Positions 45,096 through 53,743 of a stretch of DNA of 64,000 nt are shown here, one piece after another (the first letter of the stretch is position 1; each line of letters starts with the position of its first letter). A program made the translations under genes and the position numbers. Below the pieces are notes generated by a model, which worked only from the letters and a program-made list of their open reading frames with translations, ran no database searches and was not told the origin of the DNA. Source of the DNA: Rhodospirillaceae bacterium (GTDB lineage: Bacteria > Pseudomonadota > Alphaproteobacteria > Reyranellales > Reyranellaceae); assembly GCA_009772935.1 (NCBI GenBank), contig WOUR01000002.1:151512-215511 (forward strand), read 5' to 3'.

Positions 45096-45877
45096 CTCTT
45101 GCGGGCGTCGGCAATCAGCGCCTTCAACGCCTCGGCGTCGACCGCGCCCGGCACGAACTGCTTACCGACGACGAAGGCCGGCGTGCCGCGCACACCCAGC
45201 GCGGCCGCAAGCGCCATGTTGCGGTCGATGATCTGCTTCAGCTTGGGATCTTCCATGTCCTTCTCAAGCTGGGCGACGTCGATGCCGACCGAGGCGGCGG
45301 TCTGCAGGATCTTCTCGCGGTCGAGCTTGCCGTTGAACTCCATCAGCGCGTTGTGCAGTGCCTGGTGCTTGCCCTGTTTCATCGAGGCGAGGGCGGCCAA
45401 GGCGGCGATTCGCGACGGCTCGCCGAGGATCGGCAGGTCCTTGTAGATGATCTTCACCTTGCCGTCGGCGCCGGTGACCGACTTCACCGCCTGGTGGGCC
45501 CGCTTGCAGTAGGGGCATTGGTAGTCGTTGAACTCGACGATGGTGACGTCGCCCGCGGGATTGCCGCCGATGGGGCTGTCGGCGTCGCGGAACAGCTCGG
45601 CCTCGTTCTGGCCGATCGCCTTCATCGCCACCGCATCGCGCTGCGAGTCCTGCTTGCGCTCGAGTTCCTGCATGGCCTCGACCAGGACTTCCGGATTGGC
45701 CATCAGATAGGTCCGGATGGCGTTGCCGAGATCGGCCGGAACGGGGGCGGTGGAAGTGACGGCCGGGGTGCCTGACACAGCCGGGGCGGTCGCGATCCGG
45801 GACAGGCTCGTGCGGGTTGCGACGACCGCGCCGACGACGATCAGGCCTGCCATGAGAGCCAGTAGAATTGAACGCAT
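45092..45877 (-). CDS. DsbA family thiol-disulfide oxidoreductase
   Basis: A 261-residue exported thioredoxin-fold protein. It starts at MRSILLALMAGLIVVGAVVA with a signal or anchor helix. The redox centre is C121-P-Y-C124 in FNDYQCPYCKRAH. A DsbA-type helical insertion follows and the cis-proline loop is RGTPAFVVGKQFVPG. It likely introduces or shuffles disulfides in periplasmic proteins. It overlaps the convergent upstream gene by 4 bp and follows the M48 protease gene by 22 bp, so it may be cotranscribed with it. Confidence 0.92.
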   Translation of the reverse strand: MRSILLALMAGLIVVGAVVATRTSLSRIATAPAVSGTPAVTSTAPVPADLGNAIRTYLMANPEVLVEAMQELERKQDSQRDAVAMKAIGQNEAELFRDADSPIGGNPAGDVTIVEFNDYQCPYCKRAHQAVKSVTGADGKVKIIYKDLPILGEPSRIAALAALASMKQGKHQALHNALMEFNGKLDREKILQTAASVGIDVAQLEKDMEDPKLKQIIDRNMALAAALGVRGTPAFVVGKQFVPGAVDAEALKALIADARKS

Positions 45878-45899
45878 ATCGTATGTTCTCCAGAGTCGG

Positions 45900-47285
45900 C
45901 TATTTGCGGGGCCGGCTGTTGATATAGGCCTTGAGATCCTGCGCTCGCTGCCAGGACGGCGTCCCGGCAGTGAGTTGGCGCGAGGCCGCCTCGGCATGGG
46001 CCTGGGCTTCGGCACGCTGGCCACGAAGCGCCGCCATCTCGGCACGGGCGAGGGAGGTCATACCCGGGTCGTTGAGCTGGGAATAGCCGGACGCCATGAG
46101 GCGCCAGAGCTCGAAGCTTCCGGACTCTTGCTGCGAAGCCAGATTGAGGTTGCGAATCGCCTCGCGGATGTTGTCGGGATTGTTGACGTCGAGCAGGGCA
46201 CGCGCGAGGTCGATCTTCAGGATCGCCGCCCCGGGCGCGAGCTGCACCGCTCGGCGGTATGACGGGATGGATTCGGCGGCACGACCGTTCTCGTAGAGCA
46301 TCTGGGCTCGCACTTCATGGAAGTACGGATCGTTGGGATACTCCTTCAGCAATCCGTCGATCGTCAGCAGGGCGGAGCCGAGCGCGCCCTTGCGATAGAG
46401 GGCGATGGCGCGGGCGTAGCGCGCCGGCAGTGACCGATCGGCTTCACCATAGCGCTGCAGGGCCATATCGGGGGCGACGAAGCCATACAGCTTGGCCACC
46501 ATGCGCTGGTGCAGCATGAGGAACTGCGGCGAGTCTGGAGTATTGGCATAGGGCGAGTTCGCCGCAGCCTGCTCGAAGGCGGCTATGCGCTCGGGGGTCA
46601 GTGGGTGGGTGGTGAGGTAGGGGTCACGGCGGCTGATCGCGAGCTTCTCCTCGCGCTGCAGGTAGCGCAGGAACTCGATCGTGCCCTTGGGCGACTGGCC
46701 GGTACGCTGCAGGTAGGTGATCGCCGCCTGGTCGGCCGCGCTTTCCTGAGTCTGCGTGTACTTGAGAAAAGACATCAGCGACCCCGGCGCCATCGGGCGT
46801 CCGGTACCGCCGCCATGGCCGCCACCGCTGCCGCCGGCGCCGGCGCCACCCGCCACTCCGCCCGCCATAGCCCCGCCGGCCAGGATCGTCTCCAGGATCT
46901 GGAGGGTGGACAGGCTGCGCAGCTCCTCCTGCATGCGGGCGAGATGGCCGCCAGCGATATGGCCGCTTTCATGGGCCATGACGCCGATCAGCTGGTTAGG
47001 CCGTTCGGTCCGCATGATCAGGCCGGTGTTGATGAAGATGCGCTGGCCGCCAGCGACGAAGGCGTTGAGCGAGCCATCCTGGACGAGCATGATCTCGACG
47101 CCGTTGGGGTCGAGACCGGCCGCCTTCCAGATCGGGATCGTGAAGGTGCGGATCGTGCTCTCGATCTCGGCGTCGCGGATCAGATTGAGGCGTTGACCTT
47201 GCTGAGCCGTCGCGGCACGAAACGGTGCCAGCGCGAAGAGCGTCAGACATAAGAGGGTGGTGATGCGTTTGAACAAGGTCGGCAC
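45900..47285 (-). CDS. M48 family metalloprotease with TPR region (BepA-like)
   Basis: A 461-residue periplasmic zinc protease. The signal peptide ends near residue 28. The zinc-binding motif is H105-E-S-G-H109 in MAHESGHIAGGH, and the third ligand is in QESAADQAAI. A Gly-rich loop occurs at about 140-165, and TPR-like helices fill the C-terminal half (about 265-455). It resembles BepA/YfgC, which watches outer-membrane protein assembly. Its start overlaps that of the divergent lipoprotein gene by up to 29 bp. Confidence 0.92.
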   Translation of the reverse strand: MPTLFKRITTLLCLTLFALAPFRAATAQQGQRLNLIRDAEIESTIRTFTIPIWKAAGLDPNGVEIMLVQDGSLNAFVAGGQRIFINTGLIMRTERPNQLIGVMAHESGHIAGGHLARMQEELRSLSTLQILETILAGGAMAGGVAGGAGAGGSGGGHGGGTGRPMAPGSLMSFLKYTQTQESAADQAAITYLQRTGQSPKGTIEFLRYLQREEKLAISRRDPYLTTHPLTPERIAAFEQAAANSPYANTPDSPQFLMLHQRMVAKLYGFVAPDMALQRYGEADRSLPARYARAIALYRKGALGSALLTIDGLLKEYPNDPYFHEVRAQMLYENGRAAESIPSYRRAVQLAPGAAILKIDLARALLDVNNPDNIREAIRNLNLASQQESGSFELWRLMASGYSQLNDPGMTSLARAEMAALRGQRAEAQAHAEAASRQLTAGTPSWQRAQDLKAYINSRPRK

Positions 47286-48636
47286 GGGGCTCAGGCAAGC
47301 TAGAAACGGGCGGCGACCGCGTCAATTGTGCAACGCAGCCCTGATCGGCGTTTTCTTGCTAGCCGGTTGTGGCTTTAGTGAGACGGACCGGGCCCGTGAT
47401 CGCGCCGAGAATGCCGCCAATCCCGGCAACCTGCCGGATAACAGAAGAGGCTTGTCACGGGTCACCAAGGGCAGCAGCTTTGCTGCGACCACGGCCGAGG
47501 AAGGCCGGGCGGCCGAAGTCGGGCGCGAAATTCTGGAAGCGGGCGGAAATGCCACCGATGCCGCCGTCGCCATGTATTTTGCACTCTCTGTGACGTTGCC
47601 GTCGGCCGCATCGCTCGGCGCTTCCGGTGCCTGCGTCGTCCACAACGACAAGACGAAGAAATCCGAAGCCTTCGTGTTTCCACCCGTGGCGGCACCCGGT
47701 GCCGTCAAGGGCGCGCCGTTTTCCGTGCCGACCGGCGTGCGGGCCATCACCCTGATGCACGTTCGCCACGGCCAGTTGCGCTGGGAGCAGACGGTTTCGC
47801 CGGCCGAGCGGCTCGCGCGTTTCGGCTTCCAGGTGTCGCGTGCGCTGGCGCGCGATCTGCAGGCGGGAGGGGCTCTACTCGGCGCAGACGCCGAGGCGAG
47901 GCGGATCTTTGGCAACGTCTCGGAGGGCGTGCTTCTCACCCAGCCGGACCTCGCCGCGGTGCTAGGCGGCATTCGTCAGCGGGGCGGGGCGGAATTCTTC
48001 CAGGGTGCCCTGGCGCGCACTTTCTCGGAACAGGTCTCGCAGGCCGGTGGCAGTCTGCCCGTCGATACGTTGCGGACGGCGGTGCCCATCTCGTCGGCGC
48101 CGATGTCGGTCAGTCACTATCGCAGCCGTGTCTATGTCGCGCCGTCGCCGGCGGCCGGTTCTTCGGTTCTCGCAGGCTGGAACGGGCAGCAGCCGGCCGG
48201 TGGGGCCGCGGTCGATTCCGGCGGCTTCGCGGGCTTCGCCGCCGTCGACAGCAAGGGCGGGGCGGCCGCCTGTGCGGTCTCCATGGGGCAACTCTTCGGC
48301 GCCCGCGTCGTGGTCCCGGGTAGCGGCATCATGCTTGGCTCGCCCAATCCCGAGGCGGCTGCCGTCAGTCCGATGATCATCGCCAATCCCGGCAATGGCG
48401 AGTTCACTTTTGCCGGGGCCGGCGGTGGCGGACCGACGGCCGCCCAGGCCGTCGGCTACGTGGCGCGTGAGGTCATCGACAATGGCCGCAACCTGGCGAC
48501 GGTTCTGGCAAATCGCCGGGCGCAGGGCGGCTTCGTGAACGCCATCGCCTGCCCCTCGGGGCTGCGCGGGGGCGCCGAGGCCTGCCGCACGGGCGCGGAT
48601 CCGGCCGGTGCCGGCCTCTCGACAATCGCCCAGTAG
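47257..48636 (+). CDS. Gamma-glutamyltransferase-like lipoprotein lacking the catalytic threonine
   Basis: Up to 459 residues, with a lipobox LLAGC (about residues 34-38) that predicts an anchored lipoprotein. The start is uncertain: ATGs lie at 47257 and 47263 and a TTG at 47326. The fold is clear from the match to gamma-glutamyltransferase: EVGREILEAGGNATDAAVAMYFAL and later VVVPGSGIMLGSPN. But where family members have TTHFSVVD, whose first Thr is cleaved to become the nucleophile, this protein has FAGFAAVD (from F324). The substrate-binding Arg (DFRE) is also replaced. It is shorter than the usual 550-580. It is probably a non-catalytic relative. Confidence 0.82.
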   Translation: MVMRLNKVGTGLRQARNGRRPRQLCNAALIGVFLLAGCGFSETDRARDRAENAANPGNLPDNRRGLSRVTKGSSFAATTAEEGRAAEVGREILEAGGNATDAAVAMYFALSVTLPSAASLGASGACVVHNDKTKKSEAFVFPPVAAPGAVKGAPFSVPTGVRAITLMHVRHGQLRWEQTVSPAERLARFGFQVSRALARDLQAGGALLGADAEARRIFGNVSEGVLLTQPDLAAVLGGIRQRGGAEFFQGALARTFSEQVSQAGGSLPVDTLRTAVPISSAPMSVSHYRSRVYVAPSPAAGSSVLAGWNGQQPAGGAAVDSGGFAGFAAVDSKGGAAACAVSMGQLFGARVVVPGSGIMLGSPNPEAAAVSPMIIANPGNGEFTFAGAGGGGPTAAQAVGYVAREVIDNGRNLATVLANRRAQGGFVNAIACPSGLRGGAEACRTGADPAGAGLSTIAQ

Positions 48637-48644
48637 ACGGCGCG

Positions 48645-49796
48645 ATGTCGGGCAAGCTTTCACGCCGCTCGGCCGGCGTCGATGCTTTCATTGTCATGGA
48701 CGTGATGGCTGCCGCCGCCGAGAAGGAAGCGGCGGGCGAGACCGTCATTCATCTCGAAGTCGGACAGCCGAGCACCCCGGCCCCCAAGGGGGCGCTGGAA
48801 GCCGCGCATGCGGCGCTCGACGCGGACAGGATCGGCTACGTGGCGGCGCTCGGCATGCCGGCGCTGCGGGGGCGCATTGCCCGACATTATACTGAGACCT
48901 ACGGCGCCGAGGTTTCGCCCGAGCGCGTCATCGTCACGACCGGCTCCTCGGGTGGTTTTCCGCTGGCCTTTCTTTCGAGCTTCGACGCCGGAGACCGGGT
49001 GGCGCTGGCAGCGCCCGGCTATCCGGCGTATCGCAATATCCTGGCGGCTCTCAATCTCGAGGCGGTCGACCTGCCGACCTCGGCGGCCGACCGTTTCCAG
49101 CCCACCGTCGCGGCCCTGGAGAAGGCCGGCCCGCTCGATGGGCTGATCGTGGCGAGTCCCTCTAATCCCACTGGCACGATGGTGACGCGGCCGGAACTGA
49201 AGGCGCTGGCCGACTGGTGCAGTTCCAACGGCGTTCGGCTGATCTCGGACGAGATCTATCACGGCATCGTCTACGAGGGCGAGACCCACTCGGCGGTCGA
49301 GGTGTCCGACACGGCGATCGTGGTGAACAGCTTCTCCAAGTATTTCTCCATGACCGGCTGGCGCGTGGGGTGGCTGGTCGTGCCGCCCGACATGGTTCGG
49401 CCGATCGAGCGGCTGGCGCAGAACTTCTTCATTTCAGTGCCGACGCTCAGCCAGCACGCGGCTCTGGCCGCCTTCGACTGCCGCGAGGAACTCGACGGGC
49501 ATGTGAAGCGCTATCGCACCAACCGTGATCTGCTGATGGCCGGCTTGCCGGCGGCCGGCTTGGACCGACTGACGCCGGCGCAGGGCGCTTTCTACATCTA
49601 CGCTGACGTCTCGCACCTCACCAACGACAGCCGCGACTTCTGCAGTCGCATGCTTCGGGAGGCCGGCGTGGCAACGACGCCGGGTGTCGACTTCGACCGT
49701 GCACGGGGAGCCGGTACCTTGCGCATCTCCTTCGCGGGCTCGACCGCGGAGATGGAGGAGGCGGTGCGCCGCCTGAAGCAATGGAGGCCGATGTGA
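48645..49796 (+). CDS. Class I/II PLP-dependent aminotransferase
   Basis: A 383-residue fold-type I aminotransferase of the AspC-like group. The PLP lysine is K232 in NSFSKYFSMTGWRVGW. Other conserved parts are GYVAALGMPALRGRIARHY, SPSNPTGTM and SDEIYHGIVYEG. The substrate cannot be given; aspartate, an aromatic or an unusual amino acid are all possible. It follows the lipoprotein gene by 8 bp and overlaps the next gene start. Confidence 0.92.
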   Translation: MSGKLSRRSAGVDAFIVMDVMAAAAEKEAAGETVIHLEVGQPSTPAPKGALEAAHAALDADRIGYVAALGMPALRGRIARHYTETYGAEVSPERVIVTTGSSGGFPLAFLSSFDAGDRVALAAPGYPAYRNILAALNLEAVDLPTSAADRFQPTVAALEKAGPLDGLIVASPSNPTGTMVTRPELKALADWCSSNGVRLISDEIYHGIVYEGETHSAVEVSDTAIVVNSFSKYFSMTGWRVGWLVVPPDMVRPIERLAQNFFISVPTLSQHAALAAFDCREELDGHVKRYRTNRDLLMAGLPAAGLDRLTPAQGAFYIYADVSHLTNDSRDFCSRMLREAGVATTPGVDFDRARGAGTLRISFAGSTAEMEEAVRRLKQWRPM

Positions 49797-50785
49797 GGGC
49801 GTTTGCGGTCGCAGCCCTGTTTGCTCTCGCGCCGCTCGGCGCCTTCGCGCAAAGCGGCCCGAGCTTCGATTGTGCGAAGGCATCGAACGGCGCGGAGCGG
49901 GCTATCTGCAAGGACGCCACGCTCGCAAAGGCGGATCGAGAATTGTCGGGCCTCTACGCCGCTCTCCTGGCCAAGCTGAGCGGGCCGGCGAAGGAGAGCC
50001 TGGAGAAGAGCCAGGTTCGCTGGATCGTCGGCCGCAACCGTGCCTGCGCGCCAAACGACGATCCGGACGTCATCGGGTGCTGCCTGAAGACCCGCTATGC
50101 CGATCGCATTGCCGACCTGAGAGCGGCGGCCGCGGGACCCTATCCCTTCGTCGAGGACCAGTCGATCGAGCGGCGCGGGAAGGTCGGCAAGGTAAGCTAT
50201 GCGATCGACCTGCGTTACCCGCGCTTCGCCGGCACGACGGCCGACTTTGCGGCAATCAACCGGTCGTATGCCGACGCGGCGGCGAAGGCCGCACGCGAAA
50301 CGACGCCGACAGCCGATGCCGGCCTCGATCGTGAGCAGGAATGGCAGGCCGAGCAGAGCTATTCGCTGTTTCGGCCGGATCCCAATGTCATCACCGTGGC
50401 GCTGACCTTCTGGGCGTTCACCGGCGGTGCGCATGGGTACGGCAGCACGAGCTGCACGCTGGTCGATCTGCGCACCGGCAAGACCGTCGCGCCCGACGGG
50501 GTATTCGCGCCCGGGGCGCCGTGGCTGCAAGAAGTGGTCGCGATCGTTGGCGCGGACCTCAAGAAGCAGTTCATCGACAATCCCGGCTTCGAGGATGCGC
50601 TGCAGCCCACCAAACTGACCAAGACCGTCAACACGAGCGGGCATTTCTGCTGGCAGGCGGACAAGCTGCAGATTTATTTCAACCAGTACGAAGTTGGTCC
50701 TTACTCGTCCGGGCCCTATACGGTCGACATTCCCTATGCCCGGCTGAAGCCTCTCCTGCGAGCGGGCGGTCCCATCGCGCGCTAA
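49793..50785 (+). CDS. Exported protein with LprI-like and DUF3298 domains
   Basis: A 330-residue exported protein. The GTG at 49793 overlaps the aminotransferase stop (GTGA) and gives a signal peptide ending at GAFAQS (about residue 20). An N-terminal LprI-like domain with SFDCAKASNGAERAICKD and CAPNDD...GCCLKTRY has paired cysteines. The C-terminal part (about 130-325) looks like DUF3298, with WAFTGGAHGYGSTSCTLVDLRTGK. LprI-type domains inhibit lysozyme in some bacteria; that role here is inference. Confidence 0.8.
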   Translation: MRAFAVAALFALAPLGAFAQSGPSFDCAKASNGAERAICKDATLAKADRELSGLYAALLAKLSGPAKESLEKSQVRWIVGRNRACAPNDDPDVIGCCLKTRYADRIADLRAAAAGPYPFVEDQSIERRGKVGKVSYAIDLRYPRFAGTTADFAAINRSYADAAAKAARETTPTADAGLDREQEWQAEQSYSLFRPDPNVITVALTFWAFTGGAHGYGSTSCTLVDLRTGKTVAPDGVFAPGAPWLQEVVAIVGADLKKQFIDNPGFEDALQPTKLTKTVNTSGHFCWQADKLQIYFNQYEVGPYSSGPYTVDIPYARLKPLLRAGGPIAR

Positions 50786-51258
50786 TGCAGCTTGCGCCGG
50801 TCTCGGGCCGGTGCCGGAGAAGCGGCGGGCGCCGTGCGCTCGGTCGCGATCGACGGCACGGGGCCGGAATGATGGCTCGCAATATGCCAGCCGTCGGGCA
50901 GGCGCACATAGAGGTTGCTCGCCATGAGCTGGCCATTGGGCAAAATCTCGCGGCAGATGACGAGCGCGAGGCCCGGCCGGCCGACGATCCATTCCTCGGT
51001 GCAGCGTACGCGCGGTGCCTCGGGGTGCTTCATGATGGCACGCCAGCTCGCCATGATCTCGGCGCGTTCGTGGAGCGCGGTCTGGCCTGGATGCAGGCAG
51101 ATCACCGAGCCCGTGGGAGCCCAGATCTGGTCCATGGCCGCGGCGTCGCGATCGTTGAAGGCCTTGTAGAAGGCGCGGTTCGCGGCCAGGACGGCGTCGC
51201 GTTCGTCATCGTCGAATTCCGCCAAGAGCGGCGGCAGGCGTGGTGGACGGCGGGGCAT
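50782..51258 (-). CDS. SnoaL-like/NTF2-fold protein
   Basis: A 158-residue protein with an NTF2-like fold: LAANRAFYKAFNDRDAAAMDQIWAPTGSVICLHPG, then RAEIMASWRAIM and VYRLPDGWHIASHHSGPV-like residues. Such proteins are ring-cyclase-like enzymes, ketosteroid-isomerase relatives or simple binding proteins; no substrate can be assigned. The C-terminal end is Ala/Pro/Arg-rich. It overlaps the previous gene by 4 bp in a convergent arrangement. Confidence 0.82.
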   Translation of the reverse strand: MPRRPPRLPPLLAEFDDDERDAVLAANRAFYKAFNDRDAAAMDQIWAPTGSVICLHPGQTALHERAEIMASWRAIMKHPEAPRVRCTEEWIVGRPGLALVICREILPNGQLMASNLYVRLPDGWHIASHHSGPVPSIATERTAPAASPAPARDRRKLH

Positions 51259-51334
51259 TCGACCCTCGAAACTCCCGGGTTGCGCGGCACAGGATTAGCC
51301 GACAGAGATGAGGCATCCAACCGTCGAGATGATG

Positions 51335-52492
51335 ATGTCCATTCCCAAGCTCGAATTTCCGCCATTCCATCTCCCCGCCGAGGCCGAGGCTCTGCGCGGG
51401 GAGGTTCGCGCGTTTCTCAAGGAGACGCTGCCCAAGATCCGCTCCGAGGATCGCTTCGCGAGCTGGAACACGCCCTCGCCGGAGTTCAGCCGGGCACTGG
51501 GCGCCAAGGGCTGGCTCGGCATCACATGGCCCAAGCAATATGGCGGCGCCGAGCGCTCGTTCCTCGACCGCCTGGTCGTGACCGAGGAGCTTCTCGGCAA
51601 CAGCGCGCCGGCGGGCTCGCACTGGGTCGCCGACCGCCAGTCGGGGCCGCTGCTGCTGAAGTTCGGCACGGAGCAGCAGCGCCAGGCCATTCTGCCGCGC
51701 ATCGCGCGCGGCGAATGTTACTTCAGCATCGGCATGAGCGAGCCCGACTCCGGCTCCGACCTGGCTTCGGTGCGCACGCGCGCCGAACCGGTGCCGGGCG
51801 GCTTCCGCGTCAACGGTACCAAGGTCTGGACGTCGGGCGCCCATCGCAACCACTACTGCATCACGCTGGTGCGCACCTCGGGACAGCATGGCGATCGCCA
51901 CAAGGGGCTGAGCCAGCTCCTGGTCGACCTCAAGACACCGGGCGTCACCATCCGCCCGATCATCAACCTTGCCGGCCGTCACGACTGGAACGAGGTGACT
52001 TTCTCCGACGCCTTCATCCCCGAGGATTGCCTGATCGGTAACGAGGGCGACGGCTGGATTCAGGTTACCAGCGAGCTGGCTTTCGAGCGCTCGGGTCCCG
52101 AACGCTTCATGCAGAACGTCTACGTGCTGCGCGAACTGGTGCGAGTGCTCGGCCGCCAGCCCGCCAAGCGCGCCAGCGCCATCCTGGGCCGTCTGATTGC
52201 GCGACTGTGGACCCTGCGGCAGATGTCGACCGCCGTCGCCGGCATGATGCAGGGCGGCAAGTCGCCGGCCATTGAGGCGTCGCTCGTAAAGGATCTCGGC
52301 ACGATCTACCAGCAGGACCTGCCGGAGATCGCGCGGACCCTGGCGGAGTCCGATGCCACCACCGAGGAGGATCTCGCTGATTTCCTCGATGTCGCGCAAT
52401 ACGCTTCGATGATGGCGCCGAGCTACACCATCCAGGGCGGCACCACCCAGGTCCTGCGCGGCATCGTCGCCCGCGGCCTCGGTCTGCGCTGA
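51335..52492 (+). CDS. Acyl-CoA dehydrogenase
   Basis: A flavoprotein of about 385 residues of the acyl-CoA dehydrogenase family. Typical parts are GWLGITWPKQYGGAERSFLDRLV, the FAD/substrate region GMSEPDSGSDLASVRTRAE, and a C-terminal GTTQVLRGIVARGLGLR. The ATG at 51335 is one of several clustered starts from 51308 on; the exact one is uncertain. Together with the second gene 12 bp downstream it likely forms a two-subunit dehydrogenase, as known for sterol and some aromatic acid pathways. The substrate is unknown. Confidence 0.92.
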   Translation: MSIPKLEFPPFHLPAEAEALRGEVRAFLKETLPKIRSEDRFASWNTPSPEFSRALGAKGWLGITWPKQYGGAERSFLDRLVVTEELLGNSAPAGSHWVADRQSGPLLLKFGTEQQRQAILPRIARGECYFSIGMSEPDSGSDLASVRTRAEPVPGGFRVNGTKVWTSGAHRNHYCITLVRTSGQHGDRHKGLSQLLVDLKTPGVTIRPIINLAGRHDWNEVTFSDAFIPEDCLIGNEGDGWIQVTSELAFERSGPERFMQNVYVLRELVRVLGRQPAKRASAILGRLIARLWTLRQMSTAVAGMMQGGKSPAIEASLVKDLGTIYQQDLPEIARTLAESDATTEEDLADFLDVAQYASMMAPSYTIQGGTTQVLRGIVARGLGLR

Positions 52493-52504
52493 AGGAGGAC
52501 GATC

Positions 52505-53560
52505 ATGGACCGCGATACCCGTGACATGCTGCTGGAGACCGCCAGCCGCTTCTTCACCGAGCGCGCCGGCAAGGACATCGTGAACGGCGTCGAGAAGGGC
52601 GTGTGGCCCGCCGATCTCTGGAAGGAGATTGAGGAGATGGGCCTGCCGCTGATCGCCGTGCCTGAGGAACAGGACGGGGTTGGCGGAACGTTGGCCGACC
52701 TGATGGCGCTGCTGCGCGTTGCAGGCGAGCATGCCGTGCCCGTGCCGGTCGCCGAGACGGCGCTCGCCAACCTGCTGGTTGCATCCGCGGGCGGCAAGCC
52801 TGCAAGCGGCCCGTCGACGGTCGCTCTGGGCGGGTTGTCGCTGCAGGGCGGCCGTGTCTCCGGCAAGGTCGCGCGCGTGCCCTTCGCGGGTGTCGCCGAG
52901 CGCTTCGTCTCGATCATCATGGCGGGAGGCAAGCCGACGCTCGTCGTCGTGCCGCGCGATGCCGTCTCGATCGAGGACACGCCGAGCCATGCCGGGGAAC
53001 CCTACGGGACCGTGACGTTCGACGGCGCGACGCCCGAATTCTCCGCGGTCTCACCGGTCAGCGCAGATCGTGCGTTCGAACTCGCCGCGCTCGCCCGCAC
53101 CATGCAGATGGCGGGTGCCGCCGACAAGGTGCTGGTGACGGCGACCGAGTATTGCAAGCAACGCGTCCAGTTCGGTCGGCCGATCTCGACGTTTCAGGCG
53201 ATCCAGCACATGCTGGCGGAGCTGGCGAGCTACGTGGCCGCAACCATCGCCTCGGCAGATTCTGCGGCGCGCGACGCCGACGAGGGCGGGCTGGAGAAGG
53301 GGGGCAGCTTCTCGATCGCCGCCGCCAAGACCCAGACCTCCGACTTCGCGCACCGGATCGCCGCCCTCTCGCACCAGTCGATGGGCGCGATGGGCTTCAC
53401 CCACGAGCACATCCTGCATCACTACACGCGCAGGCTCTGGGTGTGGCGCCGCGACTTCGGCAGCGAGAGCTTCTGGGGTGAGAAGATCGGCGAATCCTTC
53501 GCCAGGGCCGGCAAGGACGAACTGTGGCCGGCGCTCAGCGAAAGCCGCTACGCCGCCTGA
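52505..53560 (+). CDS. Acyl-CoA dehydrogenase, second subunit
   Basis: A 351-residue acyl-CoA dehydrogenase family protein. It has the N-terminal helical domain (about 1-110) with MGLPLIAVPEEQDGVGG, and the C-terminal helical domain (about 200-340) with EYCKQRVQFGRPISTFQAIQHMLAE, a typical FAD-contact motif, and HQSMGAMGFTHEHILH. The middle beta-domain is short and the usual GxSEPxxGSD motif is missing, so it may be the non-FAD-binding partner of the upstream gene. A GAAGGAG ribosome site precedes the ATG. Confidence 0.9.
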   Translation: MDRDTRDMLLETASRFFTERAGKDIVNGVEKGVWPADLWKEIEEMGLPLIAVPEEQDGVGGTLADLMALLRVAGEHAVPVPVAETALANLLVASAGGKPASGPSTVALGGLSLQGGRVSGKVARVPFAGVAERFVSIIMAGGKPTLVVVPRDAVSIEDTPSHAGEPYGTVTFDGATPEFSAVSPVSADRAFELAALARTMQMAGAADKVLVTATEYCKQRVQFGRPISTFQAIQHMLAELASYVAATIASADSAARDADEGGLEKGGSFSIAAAKTQTSDFAHRIAALSHQSMGAMGFTHEHILHHYTRRLWVWRRDFGSESFWGEKIGESFARAGKDELWPALSESRYAA

Positions 53561-53693
53561 CGTGGCCCCACGGCCGCCGCATGGCGGCACGAGGCCGGTC
53601 TGGCTGCCAGGGAACCATGGCCGTTGTGAGCCATGCTTCCCGAGGTCGCAGATCGCTTCAGAGGTTAGACAGGTAGCGGACCGGGCGAATTGT

Positions 53694-53717
53694 CGATATA
53701 TCCAAATGGATATATCG
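53694..53717. promoter_or_regulatory. Candidate molybdate box (ModE site) upstream of modA
   Basis: A perfect 10-bp inverted repeat, CGATATATCC (53694-53703) and GGATATATCG (53708-53717), with a 4-bp centre. The 24-bp span and outer half-sites CGnTATAT / ATATnACG-like agree with known ModE boxes. It lies 26 bp before the modA start, where repression in the presence of molybdate would be expected. Confidence 0.75.
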
Positions 53718-53743
53718 TGCAAATCTCGTGACAGGAGGCTTCC

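Noticed and set aside
53573..53588. GCCGCC/GGCGGC hairpin downstream of the second acyl-CoA dehydrogenase gene
   Set aside because: A 6-bp stem with a 4-nt loop but no U-tract; common by chance in such GC-rich DNA.
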